Assembly (NCBI GenBank): GCA_011800805.1
Contig: MPNW01000078.1
Coordinates: 57,972 to 121,971 of the forward strand
Direction: 5' to 3'
Source: Hirudo medicinalis
Taxonomy: Eukaryota; Annelida; Clitellata; Hirudinida; Hirudinidae
DNA: 64,000 bases
Numbering within the stretch: the stretch's first letter is position 1; each line of letters opens with the position of its first letter. The position numbers were made by a program, and so were the translations under genes. Under the pieces are notes generated by a model. The model saw only the letters and a program-made list of their open reading frames with translations. It was not told the origin of the DNA and made no database searches. Shown piece by piece: positions 49,172 to 61,704 of this stretch.

Positions 49172-51261
49172 ATTTTATTATTATTATTAATAATATTATT
49201 ATTATTATTAATTATTGTATTATTCATTTATCTTCTCTCGTTGAAAAACTTTCTACACACATGAATGTATTTTGACCGTTATTTTGCTTTTTTGACTTTT
49301 TTGAGGAAAACTTGGAATGCCACTGCGTAATGAATTACGAATACAACGACGAAGTGAGGCTGGACAAATGTAACATAATGTGCGTGGGGACCAGAAGGTT
49401 TTGCGGTGGCACCGGAGTTTTTTCCGTGTACATAAGTTAGAGACGCTCTTTGCTAAATATTATCGGCGTGGCTCTGGTGACTCTATCGACTCATCCTGTC
49501 ATTAAATAACTTTAGTCCAGCAGGATTTCAGTCTTTCCCCAGAGTTTAGAGTGGTTGGAACATTATCCGTCCTAATAAAACTAGGACTCATTGTCTCTAT
49601 CATTATCATTCTCTCTATCATTATCATTCTCTCTATCATTATCATTCTCTCTATCATTATCATTGTCTCTATCATTATCATTCTCTCTATCATTATCATT
49701 GTCTCTATCATTATCGTCATTATCGTTGTCTTTGTCTTTATCATTGATTTATCAGCTCAACATAGGACTTTGATGTAAAGATTTTTCTGTTCAAAACCTC
49801 ATCTTTAGGATAAAAAAATCTGAAATACCTATTTATGCCCTTTTTAATAGATTTATTTTTTATATATTTATTTATTTTAGATTGACCTATTTGTTGTTAC
49901 TTTGCATTAGTAAAAGTTCAGTTGCCTTACTATCTCGGATGCTCAAGGGACGGAGGGTCTTCGGATCTCTTAGACAAGAACATAACGGTCGCGAAATGCA
50001 TAAAATACTGTCATGATACGACTTTTATTTGGTTCAAGGTTAATTTAATACATTTTTAACGTACTGAAAAAGTATGAAAATTGATTAATGAATTGTGGCT
50101 ACTTAGTGGTTAATTGTGGTTGATTCTTACTCTTAGTAAGATAACTACACTGCTCTTTTCGATTCAAGTACATTTCTATCATTTAATACGAAAGAAATTC
50201 AATAATAAGATTTAATTCATTAGTAAATTGTTACATAATTGCTAAGAAAAAGTCATCACCAAATATGCTGAGCATTCTGGTAGCAATTCCTGAGATGATG
50301 TTAATGACATACAGTTACTGAGTCGTGAAGTTAAAATTATTCATTAATTCAAATCCATGTTACATGTGGAAGTCTATTTGGAAGTCTACTTTTATTCATT
50401 TGAAGAAAGATCGTTGTGGCTGCCTACAAAGAGAACCGAAAGTAGAAGTCTCGTCGGCCAGTTGCAAACTCCCATGTACTAATGATAAGGAAGCCATGTG
50501 TGGCAACATCAATCGTTTCTCCATCTATGGAAGTTAGAACACTTTTTTAGACGTTAATAATAGCTACAAAACTAACATTGATTACTTGCTTAATAATTAA
50601 GTATAATTATTAATTAATTAATTAATTGCTTAATTATTTACTTACTTGCTTACTTATTATATCACATTTTTAATTAAAATGTTTAAACACCTCCTCTTTT
50701 ATTTTCATCGAAAGCCTGTCGAAGGGAGAGCGCAAGATATTTACCGTGTGATAAAATTTATCAATGCGATGGCTTGACTGATAAATTTGGCATGTGTGCA
50801 AGTGGTTGTAGACCAGGCTTCACAGGCGACTACTGCATCGGAAAAGGTGAGGTTAAATGACAAGATCAGTATTGTTACGAGTGCTTTTTCCAGGGCTTAA
50901 CAGTTCGTTCTACTGTTTACTAATAGTTATTGGTAGCTAACACTGATAAATACAATACTATATATATAGCTTTACCTATCCTATTAGGCTTCTTTCTTGC
51001 AATCATATTTTACAGTAATTTCAAACCGAAGGGTTATACGAAATCTTGTTGTAATCTTGTTAATTTGAGCCAAATTTCGTCCAGATACCATTTGACTAAG
51101 ATGGACACAACTTAACATTTACTTATTAATTTTCCCGCAACATTAACATTAATTTTGATGCATCATTAGAATCGGTGTTACCCAAAACACGCAAACCGAA
51201 CAGTACCCCTTACTATGTCTTGATCGGTATAGCCGTCATTGTTTTAGGATTTTGTCTGTGA
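47046..51261 (+). CDS. WSC-E: fifth, detached lectin-WSC-WSC-EGF paralog
   Basis: Same nine-exon plan as the 5-22 kb array, 25 kb away. Exons: 47046-47079, 47620-47832, 48230-48442, 48815-48957, 49306-49435, 49911-50038, 50406-50532, 50715-50846, 51170-51261; 403 aa. Signal peptide MLIIVLICIMK, nearly identical to WSC-B (MLIIVLTCLLK). Lectin-like: NVAFGK start, YVHYVVVYTG, MRVNC, AEIEVHSLG. WSC1: YRGCF, CWKRC, CHC, FCGG. WSC2: YLGC, CIKYC, CGC, MCGN (the usual second Gly of CGG is Asn). EGF-like: GMCASGCRPGFTGDYC. The C-terminus YYVLIGIAVIVLGFCL ends at the stop, with NST just before it as a possible GPI site. Exon 4 is falsely repeated around the N at 49021. Confidence 0.85.
48885..49157. 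other. Assembly join with near-exact duplication (N at 49021)
   Basis: 48885-49020 is repeated from 49022 with one T-run difference and a different (ATT)n length. It copies the 3' half of WSC-E exon 4 plus intron start. Probably two haplotype or error variants of the same locus joined end to end. Confidence 0.85.
49590..49716. repeat. 18-bp minisatellite, about 7 units
   Basis: Tandem units of CTCTCTATCATTATCATT (some with GTCTCT) in WSC-E intron 5. The 18-bp period keeps several frames open, giving spurious Ser/Leu- and Ile-rich open frames on both strands. Confidence 0.9.
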
Positions 51262-52849
51262 GTTATTTCTTAAACATTGTTTGACAAATTCCAGTTTTAA
51301 AATTAATAATTCACAAAATATGAACGAGCCGAATTATTCGTTGTCGAGTAAGGAATGTAATCAAACCATCAATTACGAAACCATGCTATTTATCGCTATT
51401 TAATTTGCAATGGTAAGAAGATTAAAATGAACAAACAAATAATTGTTTAAAACAGCAACAAAATTTGTTTTTAAATTATTTAAATCGCCAAAATTGAGAG
51501 CCGTAGGTAGCTAGGGGTTTCGACGAAATTGATTTTTTGTGCCCCTTTAAACATTAATAATATCATTAATTTGGTATCCAGTTTTGAAACTTTGGTGCAA
51601 CTCTTAACATTGCCAAATTTGGCGGCCGCCACAACCTTAAGACCAAATTAAGATTTAACTGCGTGCTTGAGATCATGTCATCTTAAATGATGTAATTGTA
51701 TTTCAAATTTGTTAAGAGTGGTTACAAAATATTCCAGATGCAAGTTCACCACCCGAAAAAGAGTTCATATACTCCATCATCACCACCACACCTGACATTT
51801 TTCCAGGAATTGTAAATTCAAAATTGATTACTTTTATCCTGGGCAGTAAAATTATCTCAATTTGTCTTTAAAAATTTATTATTGCTTTGAAATGTTATGA
51901 AAAATAAACAACTATTAGTCTTTCACTTGAAACGGTGATTGTGATTTGAAACTTTCATAATTTAACTTAATGAACTTAAAGCAAGATCACCTAGCTGAGG
52001 ACATGAATGTCAGTCCACTCGTGGGCAAAAGCCAGCTTACAAAGCTTTTTTATTTACTGGTGCATCAATTTTTTTTCCAGAAGACATTAATTAACGGGGT
52101 TAACTTTTTTTATTTATGATTTTAATAATAAATAAGCATATTGCTTCTTGTTTTCGTATTAAATGTTTCGCTATTTATTCAATTGAACGATTTTTTAAAT
52201 AAAAAAAAAATAATAATAAAAATAATAAAAATTTAGTTTAAATTCTGTAATTTCATTCTATTTAGAGAGTACATGGACACTCGAATAGAAATAATAATGT
52301 GCATGTTAATAATATTAATTAGTCAAATAAGAGATTGAGGAACATGAAACAAGCAACTATTGAAGTTAGTTACAAAAGAATAATTTTACGTCGAAAATAC
52401 GTTGACATCAACAAACAAAGCTTTGTTTGTAAATTTATTGAGCGTTTCTGACCGCCAACTAAAGGACCAAATTAAATAGATATTAAAATCACATTAAAGA
52501 ATTAAGATGCGCTTTTTGAAATTTTAATCATTCGTAGAGAATACAATCTTTATAATACATATAATTTCATTTCCATTGGTAGAAAGTTCAATTCATGAAT
52601 AAAGATGACATCGATTGATTGCTAGAAAATATTCTTATATCGGGCCAGTGGCATTGCTGGTTTTTTGTTGATAATTCTTGGATGGTCCTTCAAAAATTAA
52701 TATTGTTATATTTTACATTTATATTTCAAACTATGTTATTATTATTATTCATAAAATAAGGTTTGAAGAACTCAATTAATGAACTAATGAAACTTGATAA
52801 ATTCTCTTCAAAAGTTGCTTCTTAGGCTTAAGAACTAACGAATTAACTA
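51262..52849. other. Tail-to-tail WSC-E/metalloprotease spacer
   Basis: 1.6 kb, AT-rich, with poly-A/AAT runs near 52200. No gene or named repeat recognised. Confidence 0.5.
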
Positions 52850-53949
52850 TCAAGATGAAAATATCCAACCGTAGAGAATTTGCACGGCATTGATGTCATG
52901 TTGAAACAGCTTGACATCTTTCAAGCCGAGCATGTGACCACTTCTCATGATTCCTTCCAGCTCTGGATTATGATGATTAATCCCCAGAGCATGACCGATT
53001 TCATGTATAGAGGTATACAAGACGTTTGGATGTCCTAAAGCATGATACATTATGTCTTCAAGAAGCAAAATCTGATGTAGGAAAGTAGTTATTAAAATAC
53101 GGTTAATTTATATGCATAGCATCAGAAGCGCCTTGGTTATTCAAAGATTCTCTCGCAGAGATGTGCGTGAATGATTGACGAACTCCAGAATATGTTGAGA
53201 TCTCGTGAGAAAGGGCAGTTGGCTCCAGACGTCGGGAGGCATTTGAAAGATCCTCGGTTGATGGGTGATGGATGGCCTAGGGACTATTGGTGCAGGTGAA
53301 TGACGAAAGATGAACGAGGGTGATCAGGTATGATGGTGTCGGTGAATTCTATGTTATGACACAAACAAAGCGTTAACTAAGTACCATATTCAGCCGGGCT
53401 CAGTGTCCAATTGTGCACGTTATTGAAATGAACGTAGGAATCTTTAGGCCACTTTCCGTGTCCAAGGACTTCCCAAGAGAAATCTGGATGTTGTTTAGAT
53501 TTGTCTCCATGTTGTAGTGGTACAAAAGCGACCGGAATGTCTGCTGTTTGTCCGTCCTTTACTCTATAAAAATGGATATCTGCCACTTCCTCCCATGCCT
53601 GCGAATTAAGAATATTTATTTAAAGTATTAAATTTGATACATTTTAATCGTTACTTACGTCGAATGCCTTCTTGACGACCTTTTCGAATATCTCAGGTGT
53701 CACTTCACTTGCATTAGTTGGATAACCATTTATTGAGTAGCTGATGTTCCTTTTTTCAAATTTCTCGGCTGTCATAAAACATTAATAAATAATTAATAAA
53801 AATAAATACTTAATCGCATCGGAACGTAATAACGAAGTAATAAGGTTGCACTTACGGTAGAAATTATAAATCGAAGTTACATTCGGAACAACTTTGGCGC
53901 CAATAAAGACTGCGCTTATCGACAACAATAAGACAAATGAAGCAAACAT
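52850..53949 (-). CDS. Compact matrixin (MMP-like) metalloprotease without prodomain or hemopexin
   Basis: Secreted zinc endopeptidase of family M10A by motif. Four exons: 53949-53856, 53768-53659, 53598-53385, 53055-52850; 207 aa. Signal peptide MFASFVLLLSISAVFIGA. Catalytic domain starts at RNISYSINGYP, then EIFEKVVKKAFDAWEEVADI, HGD, VHFNNVHNWT, zinc motif HEIGHALGINHH, and a Met-turn GIMRSGHML; ends QILYGWIFSS. Typical MMPs have an 80-residue propeptide with PRCGxPD and usually a hemopexin domain; neither is visible. The exon 4 acceptor was placed at GAAG|AC to keep phase. A TATA box lies about 40 bp upstream of the ATG. Substrate unknown. Confidence 0.88.
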
Positions 53950-53987
53950 GTTGAACTGACTTGGAATCAATCAAATCGTTGCTCCTT

Positions 53988-53998
53988 CTTATATATAC
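53988..53998 (-). promoter_or_regulatory. TATA box of the metalloprotease gene
   Basis: Minus-strand GTATATATAAG, about 40 bp upstream of the ATG at 53949. This implies a very short 5'UTR of about 10-15 nt if transcription starts 25-30 bp downstream. Confidence 0.6.
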
Positions 53999-55852
53999 AT
54001 TACGCGCCGTAAAGTGAAAACCGGTAGACATTATTTCCTTTGAAAGAATGCACTTAAGTCACATGTTTGACTTAAATTACGAGGCTCCAAGAACACAAAT
54101 TAATGCAAGTCACAGCAAAAGTGAGTCAATTTCCAGTAATTTACTGAGAATGTGCTGAACACTGTCTTTTAAAAGTGTTTAATGTTCTTGAGGGGACAAA
54201 GAACGATTTTAACTTTATTAGAATATTTTAAAAGTGGCCTAATATGACAACGTTATTCGGTGCGAAGCATAATTTTGGCCCAAGTTTAATCACAATTTAT
54301 GCAGTTATCTTTTAAAGTACAGCGGAGTTTTCTCTAGGAGATGAATTTGAAAGTTCTGTAGTGAACAGCTTGCTCCCCACATTTGAACCCCATTGAAAAC
54401 ATGTGGGGATTGGTTGCTAGGAAGGTGTACTTCGTTGGGAAGCAATATTCAAGTGTTCACGAACTGTGAGATGCTTTGATTAGGCCTGGAAGGAGTTGAA
54501 CGAAAAGAACTTGAAACCTTTCTTAGATTCATAAAAAAAAAAGAGTTCAGGAGTTATTTATTAAGAATGGAGATAAGATGCATTATTTCTAATAGTAAAA
54601 GGTGTGTCAATGAGGGCCGTTTAGTCGCAGATATTTATGGGAGTGGAATATCTAATACTATGCAAGCATTATTACTAGAAAAATTGCGATTTAAATTTGA
54701 GAATTTGAGATTTACTCGAAGTAGTTATCGAAGTAATGGGAGATCGAATTATGAATTATGATCGAATTATCGATACAGTATGCACGCACTATCCTTGGAA
54801 AAATTGCAGTTCAAATCAGAAGAAATGTGAAATTCTACATAAACAGGTTTTGTTCATTTGTCTTACGCGCAATTGCCGTGTTCATTTGTCATGGAACCCC
54901 TGACGAGAAGACCTTATTTTGCTTTCGCCAAAAGTCAGGAGGGCGCAACAGCCACTCAGGAAGGGACATCGTCCCCAAAATTACGAATCTATGGCTAATT
55001 GTGCTGCAGCGATTAATATCTGAAAGCCCATCCATTCCTGGAGCACCATCTGAAGACTAATCTCTTCAGGACGCCAACATGAAACCAGGACGACGAAAAC
55101 ACAAGACGCCTCTGAAGCTATACACAAATTAACTATTATTGATGCGTGTAACTGACCGCTTACCCCTTTCAATACCTGGATGCCAACAGCAATTTATTGA
55201 CCTGTCCTTAGGGATTCAGTAATTCCCGCGATGACATTTCAAGGGACGTAATTTCAATTATTTATTATTATTATTACTTATATTGTTAATTAGCGATTTT
55301 TATATGTTTGTGACTGCCGTCACGAAGTTAAAAAAAATCTTGGCTCCTGCTTCTTTATCATTAATGCTGTTCAACAAGACAACATTTTATTCCATACCAG
55401 ATGGTGAAAATGAGAACAATTCAACAAAACCTGTGAAATTGAGATCGCAAAACAATTCCCACGACCCAAACAGTGAAAAACAATGAAGCAAAACAAATCA
55501 ACCAATAATGGATGAAACTCTGAGACAAAAACATTATAAATACTTGAAAACATGATTGGCATGCTCTATAGACATTCAATCTGCAAGACATGCATGAGAC
55601 TATAATGAGTTGGAGCAAATTTGGAATGAATATGAATACTGATATGCTTAAAAACATATTACGAGATTCAAAACAGAAGAAAAACAATCTGGCATCCTAG
55701 CAAGCCATCGAGGGAACTATACGAGTTAAACAGCCTGAGCTTAAATGCAAACTGCTGCTGAAAACATCATGATTGACTCGACTACCTCCTTAGAATTTAA
55801 CCCATGACATTCATCAAAATAATTTGTACCATTGGCTCTGACCCGATCTCGC
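53999..55852. other. Metalloprotease/CASK spacer
   Basis: Holds one dead transposase fragment (54371-54592) and a weak direct duplication (about 54660 and 54778, sharing TATGCAnGCAnTAT and GAAAAATTGC). No host gene recognised. Confidence 0.5.
54371..54592 (+). pseudogene. Tc1/mariner-like transposase C-terminal fragment (broken)
   Basis: Frame reads SPHLNPIENMWGLVARKV, the catalytic-Glu region of Tc1-type DDE transposases, then continues to a terminal VQELFIKNGDKMHYF block. At least four in-frame stops (first at about 54467) interrupt it and the upstream DDE half is missing. Non-functional relic. Confidence 0.8.
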
Positions 55853-58800
55853 TCAATAGACCCAGCTGACCGGTATCCACTGCTGGGTGACAAAAACATC
55901 TTCGATGGACTGCTGCAAAATTCTGATTGTGTCTTCTATGTCGTTGTTGACGATTTTTAAGTCGAAGTAATGGCCGTAAGCTGCTTCCAGCATGTCACTC
56001 TCTTGAACCAGTCGTTCCCAGCTCCCATCCTTTAAAAATATGGCAAGCTATATATGACATATGATCAATACGGATTTTAATATATAATTACATTGAAAGC
56101 TTGAAGTACCAATGCAAACTAAAAGCTTAAGAATAATCAAACCAAAAGTAGTTACAAAGAAACTACAGTGTTGCAATTGAACAGAACTTTAACTTCATAC
56201 TAAATTGACAGGCCTGCCATTAACTTGTCATTAACTTGACAAACCATTACATAAACTGCCAACATTAACTGACTGCATGCACATTATTGCATTCCCAGGG
56301 GAGAAAGAACTCTGAATTAAGTCCAAATATTCTGATATCTAAGAGTAACAAAAGGCATGAACCAATCTCACTAGCTCAACCTTTCGAGTACAAGGCACAC
56401 AAATCTACATTTAAAAAACATTTGGAAGCGAATCGAACAACCTCGCTATAGGAAGGAACACGTGGTGCTGCTATGAAGACCACAAAGGGTGCATACTCGG
56501 CTGTCCTTAATACTTTCAGGGCCTAAAAAAGGGAACATTAAATTTGTTAAATTTATTTGAAGTACCAGCTTTTCAAGCAAATTTGGTATGTGTAATTGTG
56601 TAGTAAAGGTTATAACCTTTATAAAGTGGCTTACAATGATTACATATAGCAATTGATTTGTGACAATATAATAATTTGTGCCAATTTTGGCTAAAATGAC
56701 TGGAGATCATTAGTCACAGATTGTTGATAATTACTTCAGAACTTTAAGCCTTGTGTATTGCTTAGACCCTTTAGGACATTGAAATGAGATTCAATCTTTA
56801 TAAGATTTAATCATAAAGTATTCTTTTGTTCAACAAAACAAAACATCTGCTGGTTTAGCTGGTATACTGAGAAAATGAAGTGTAATTGGATCCATGAAAT
56901 TGGAGACACATAAAAACAAATAAATAAATGAAATAACTTATCAATTCAGATCAATTTTCAAACTAAAAGTCATTTTTATTATGACTGACAGTTGTGAAGA
57001 AACTGAGATAAATCAGGAGAAATAATATCTCAATGAGTCTAACAGAAGATAACCCACAATGATAATGTGGTGACATTTAAAGTTGTCTCATAAATTGTCC
57101 AAATTCAGAAAAGGGGAAATTAGACTCGCGCTAAATAATTTTATTAAGGGTGCTGGTGTTATCATGCATCTTGAGGGACTTCACTCTACAATAATAATTC
57201 CTTTTCTGTGCCCTCTATGACTTTAATTGGGTGATCAATTGCCACCAAGATGTCTAAAACCAAATGCCAAAAGCATTCTCACCAAGCTAAACCACTCAAC
57301 ATTACATTTCGCGTGGTTCTCGTGCAGTACGTTTGAGTTGGCCATTGTTGAGTTGTCTTGTATCAAATAGTTGTCAAAATAAAGTTGAGATCTGTTGCTT
57401 ACGAAGTTGAGTTTAATATGAAAGACCCGATAACTATAAAGGTTAATGGAAAATCACATCATTCTTATTCTCAGTAGTTGTTCAGACTCGACCTGATCTC
57501 CAACTCTTAATTTGTCTCAGCAGATAACATTTCATCCTTAAATCAGATTCCAAAGCATCAAATTTTCTGGCCACGAATAACAAAAGCTCTGACAAAAGCT
57601 TCGTGTTGAATTGTTGAAGAGTTTTTAATATTGTCTTCACATTCCATCATCCTAGGCTCAAAAAAACTTTCCAATTAAGATTGCATTTTATTAAGTTATT
57701 TATTATTTTAATTAATTAATTATTAGATTATTTTATTAAGTTTGCCCTTGCAGGAAAAAAAAATTTTCACTCCAAGTTTGCTATAAGCATTTTAAAAATT
57801 GCAGGCATACGAATGAAAGAATATTAGGTTATCAATTTTATCATAGCTTAGGCAAAGTTTTGAATTTTATAGTCGTTGACGACACTTGACCTTATTCGGT
57901 CGGTAACTGGCGTTTTTATTGTTATATAAATTACAGCTATCTCAGCCTAGGCGGTCAAAGAAAACTAAAGAAAGAATTGATAGAGGCATAACATGCAAGT
58001 TTCTTCAACCAATTAACATGCTTCTGTAAAGTATTCAACATCTCCAGTTTTTCACTCCTAAATGATTTTTTTCTGACTTTCTATCAGAGACCTTCCAGGC
58101 GATGAATATTTTAAGGACTAAAGAAGAATTTGGCAAACTTGAGAATAAAAAGAATGTTTTTTGAAATTACAGAAATCATTCCTTGTGTATTTCATCTCAA
58201 AAACAGGTAGACTTGAATACTTCACAGCCAGCAATGAAATTAATGAAAACACAGAGGAATCTAAAAGCAAAATGAGCAAATATTACTTACATCTTTCTCT
58301 GTACCTAGCAACTTTGTAGGGCATGAAAGAGAAATCAAATGTTTAGACTGAAAACATGTCGATTCGTGTCAGGCAATGGCTGGTCTGCTGAATACTTTAC
58401 AGTGGTGCAAACACACAAAAAATGCTTAAACTTAAAAAAGGCTTAAAATGCATAGGTCAGGAAAACGGAAAAACACGACGATCTCGCATTAATTCACATT
58501 CAGACCGGTGTGACGAGTTATTTTGGATGCTAAGAAATTCTTCTCTGAAGCTTTGATTTTATCCCCTTGCAAACAATTATTGTACAAATATCAAGTTGAA
58601 AAGCAACAGCTCAACATTAGATTTAGAAGCATTGGATGACCTTTGGATGATGCTTTGTCCAGGAAAAAATTCAAGAAAAAAAAACTTCTCCATTTTTACA
58701 CTTATTTATCAATTAGACGAAATTTCCGCAGAAACGCTCGCTCTTTGACCGAACAGACTTTCATTCGATCAAATACTTTTGTGATTGCTTCATTCATTCG

Positions 58801-61669
58801 TCCCACGTTCAATTGCTCAAGTGAAAGGAAAAGATTTTTTTTTCTTTGTCTTTTGTCTTTGCTTTCTCACAAACTTTTATAAATGCTCCTAACTTAATTT
58901 GAGATTCCAATATTTAATGATTATTCATTACACTATGAAAATCTTGATACTGCAAAAATGTGAATCTTTCATATTATCAATTAAAATATTCTTAGAAATT
59001 GATGATGATGATGATGATAATAATAATAACAACAACAATAATATAATAATAATAGTAATAATAATAATAATAACAGCAGCACAATAACGACAATAGCATA
59101 TTAATCCATAATTTCCAGTCTTGGCATTCCAACCTGTGGCTCAACATCGAGTATGGCGAGCAGTCCATTGGCATGAATCTGCCTGATCGTATCCAGCTTG
59201 GTCCCATACATGGCGTCCTCGTGGGTGCCGTATTCGAGGTACTCGTTGGCCGCTATGTCGGCCATCATCTGTTCGTGGGTGACGAAGAAGTAGTTCCTGC
59301 CGTGTTCCTCGTCCTTTTTTGGAGCCCGTGTGGTGTCTGGAGTAGAAGGCCATAGGTAGGTAGGTGAGTGAAAGGGTGACTGATGATAGTTATCACATTC
59401 GTAGGTCAAGTGGCCATGTTGTGGTTTGAGGTCGGCTATGAGTTTTTTTGAACAAGTGTATTTGTATTTAGCTGATATTTTGAATGCCTCATATAATCTG
59501 ACTAGGATGTGAAGGCACTTTTAAATCAATCTAATATACATATATATATATATAGTGCCCTTACCCAGGGTTGCTCCATGGCAGCACGGGCTGGGTTGAG
59601 AACACAACACATTACCACTGTTGCCTATACGCAGGAATGCAAGCCATTAAGCTAGCCTGCATGCCCATCATGAATTGTTGTGCTCATTGAATTGATAAAA
59701 ATAAAACTATCAAATAGACAGAAAAAGCTCACATTTAAGATGTAATTTAAAATTGTAAAATTTAAATTCGGCAATCCATCTTCATAGTTGTCATCTTCAA
59801 AAATATTCATCGACCAACGTGGAATGGGATAAGCGTATCTCTTTGGAAAGTTTGAGATGAGGGTGTTCTTGATGTGCCGTCGACCTACTCCATGAGCACC
59901 TGAGAAGCGACAGGTGTTTGAAAGTTCATCATTTTCTGAGGGCTACTAAATAGCTTTTCAATAATTAGTTTAGTATTATTTATTTATTTATTTAATTATC
60001 TGAAATGGTTGTTGACGTTATTTATCATGTTGCTCTACTACATGTTGCGAGGTCAAGATGGTTTAAAAAAATATGGATAATCATTATCTGCATTATCATA
60101 AACATCATCCATTATCATTATCATTATCCAATGTCATTATCATAATTTTATTGGTCATCTGCATTACTAATCATCAACCCACCCAGAAGGACAATGGTTT
60201 TCCTTTGGAAGGTGGGCAGTCTGACAACCTCTTCGTAGGTGACGAGGTCCAGTTGGTCGAACACCGCATTGTGCTTTGCCAGGTACTTGTCCTTGTAGGC
60301 TCTCTTCTTACGTCCGAACCAGGAGCAGTTGGCTGGAGGCATTAAAGGTGATGATGTTGATGATGATGTTGGTGGTGATGTTGGTGATATGATGCTGCTG
60401 CTGATGATGTTGGTGGAAATGCTGGTAATGTTGGTGATGATGCTGGTGGTGATGTTGGTGATAGTGTTGATGAAGAGGTAGGTGAAGATGTTGTTGGTGC
60501 TGAAAATAGATGGTTTTAGTGGTGCTGGAGGTTCACAAGTGGCACGCCATTATTGAAATAATATCAAAGGTCACAGCGATGCCCAGATGATTTTGAGTAG
60601 CAAATAAGCAACATGCAATCTTTATTTACCAGCTTGTATGAGATATTAATGATGTTTGTAACTCAAAATATAAAAACTATTTCGTAGTTAAGAATGATGG
60701 ATTGTAAACACAAAGTACTGCGATATCATTTCCTCCCATTTGCAAATTTAATTTTAATTATCCTGATTAATTAACTAATTATAAATCAATAACAATTAAT
60801 AAACTGACCGGATTGATCTCTCTTAGCTTTGTCAATGGCAGCACATGCTGTCCTCCACTCCTGAAGTTCTGGCGATGGAATGAGTCCTGCCGGTTCGCTC
60901 GGGTGGGAACCCCAGAGTCGGGCCTGCCACCAATTGTGGTCATCCTTGCTGATGACCTGGATGATGATGATGATGATGATGGTGACTAATTGTAAAAATC
61001 GACACATACATGTTTGTGTGTGAAATTTAATTGCAAACAAATAAACTCATTTAGCTATTTAGTCCCATCGTGACCATCGGTAATGAAACAGTAAATAAAT
61101 AGAAAAAGATAAATACAAAATTAATTAATTATCAAAGTGATAAACACTGAAAAACATCGTCACTTACTATACCTACTCTTTGTTCACACCTCAGACTTCA
61201 ACTCAAACAACAGCACTGCTCATATCAAAATGGACTCAGGCAGAACACTGAACATTCCAAACCAAAGTCACAAGCACCTCTGCCACCAAGTCCACCTCAA
61301 CCAATAGACCCAAACACCTATGAAGGGAAACCATAAAAATGGATGCACACCTGTAGTATGTCCCCAATTTTGAACCTCACTCCCGCCTGAGGACAAGGAA
61401 TCAGTTCGTCCTCTTCAGGAATGTAGTCGAACAGGGACCTCACAAACATCTGGAATGGTTTAATGTAATTAATAAGATGTAATCCATTGAAAATGTAATT
61501 CAAACATTTGAAATAACGAAATAAGAATTGTAGGAATATAAAATTGAATTTATAAATTGTTACAGAACTCATGAATACAAATCACTAAAATAAAATTGGT
61601 TCTTTTGATCTTTGGCACCGTGGCACAAAATAAATTAACTATTATTATTACTTATCATCATCGTCGTCG

Positions 61670-61704
<35 letters not shown>

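Noticed and set aside
49590..49716. CRISPR-like array of regular repeats
   Set aside because: Units are contiguous tandem copies without unique spacers, in a eukaryotic intron.
54604..54840. Possible second transposon end marked by a weak direct duplication
   Set aside because: Similarity is short and imperfect, with no inverted partner or target duplication found.
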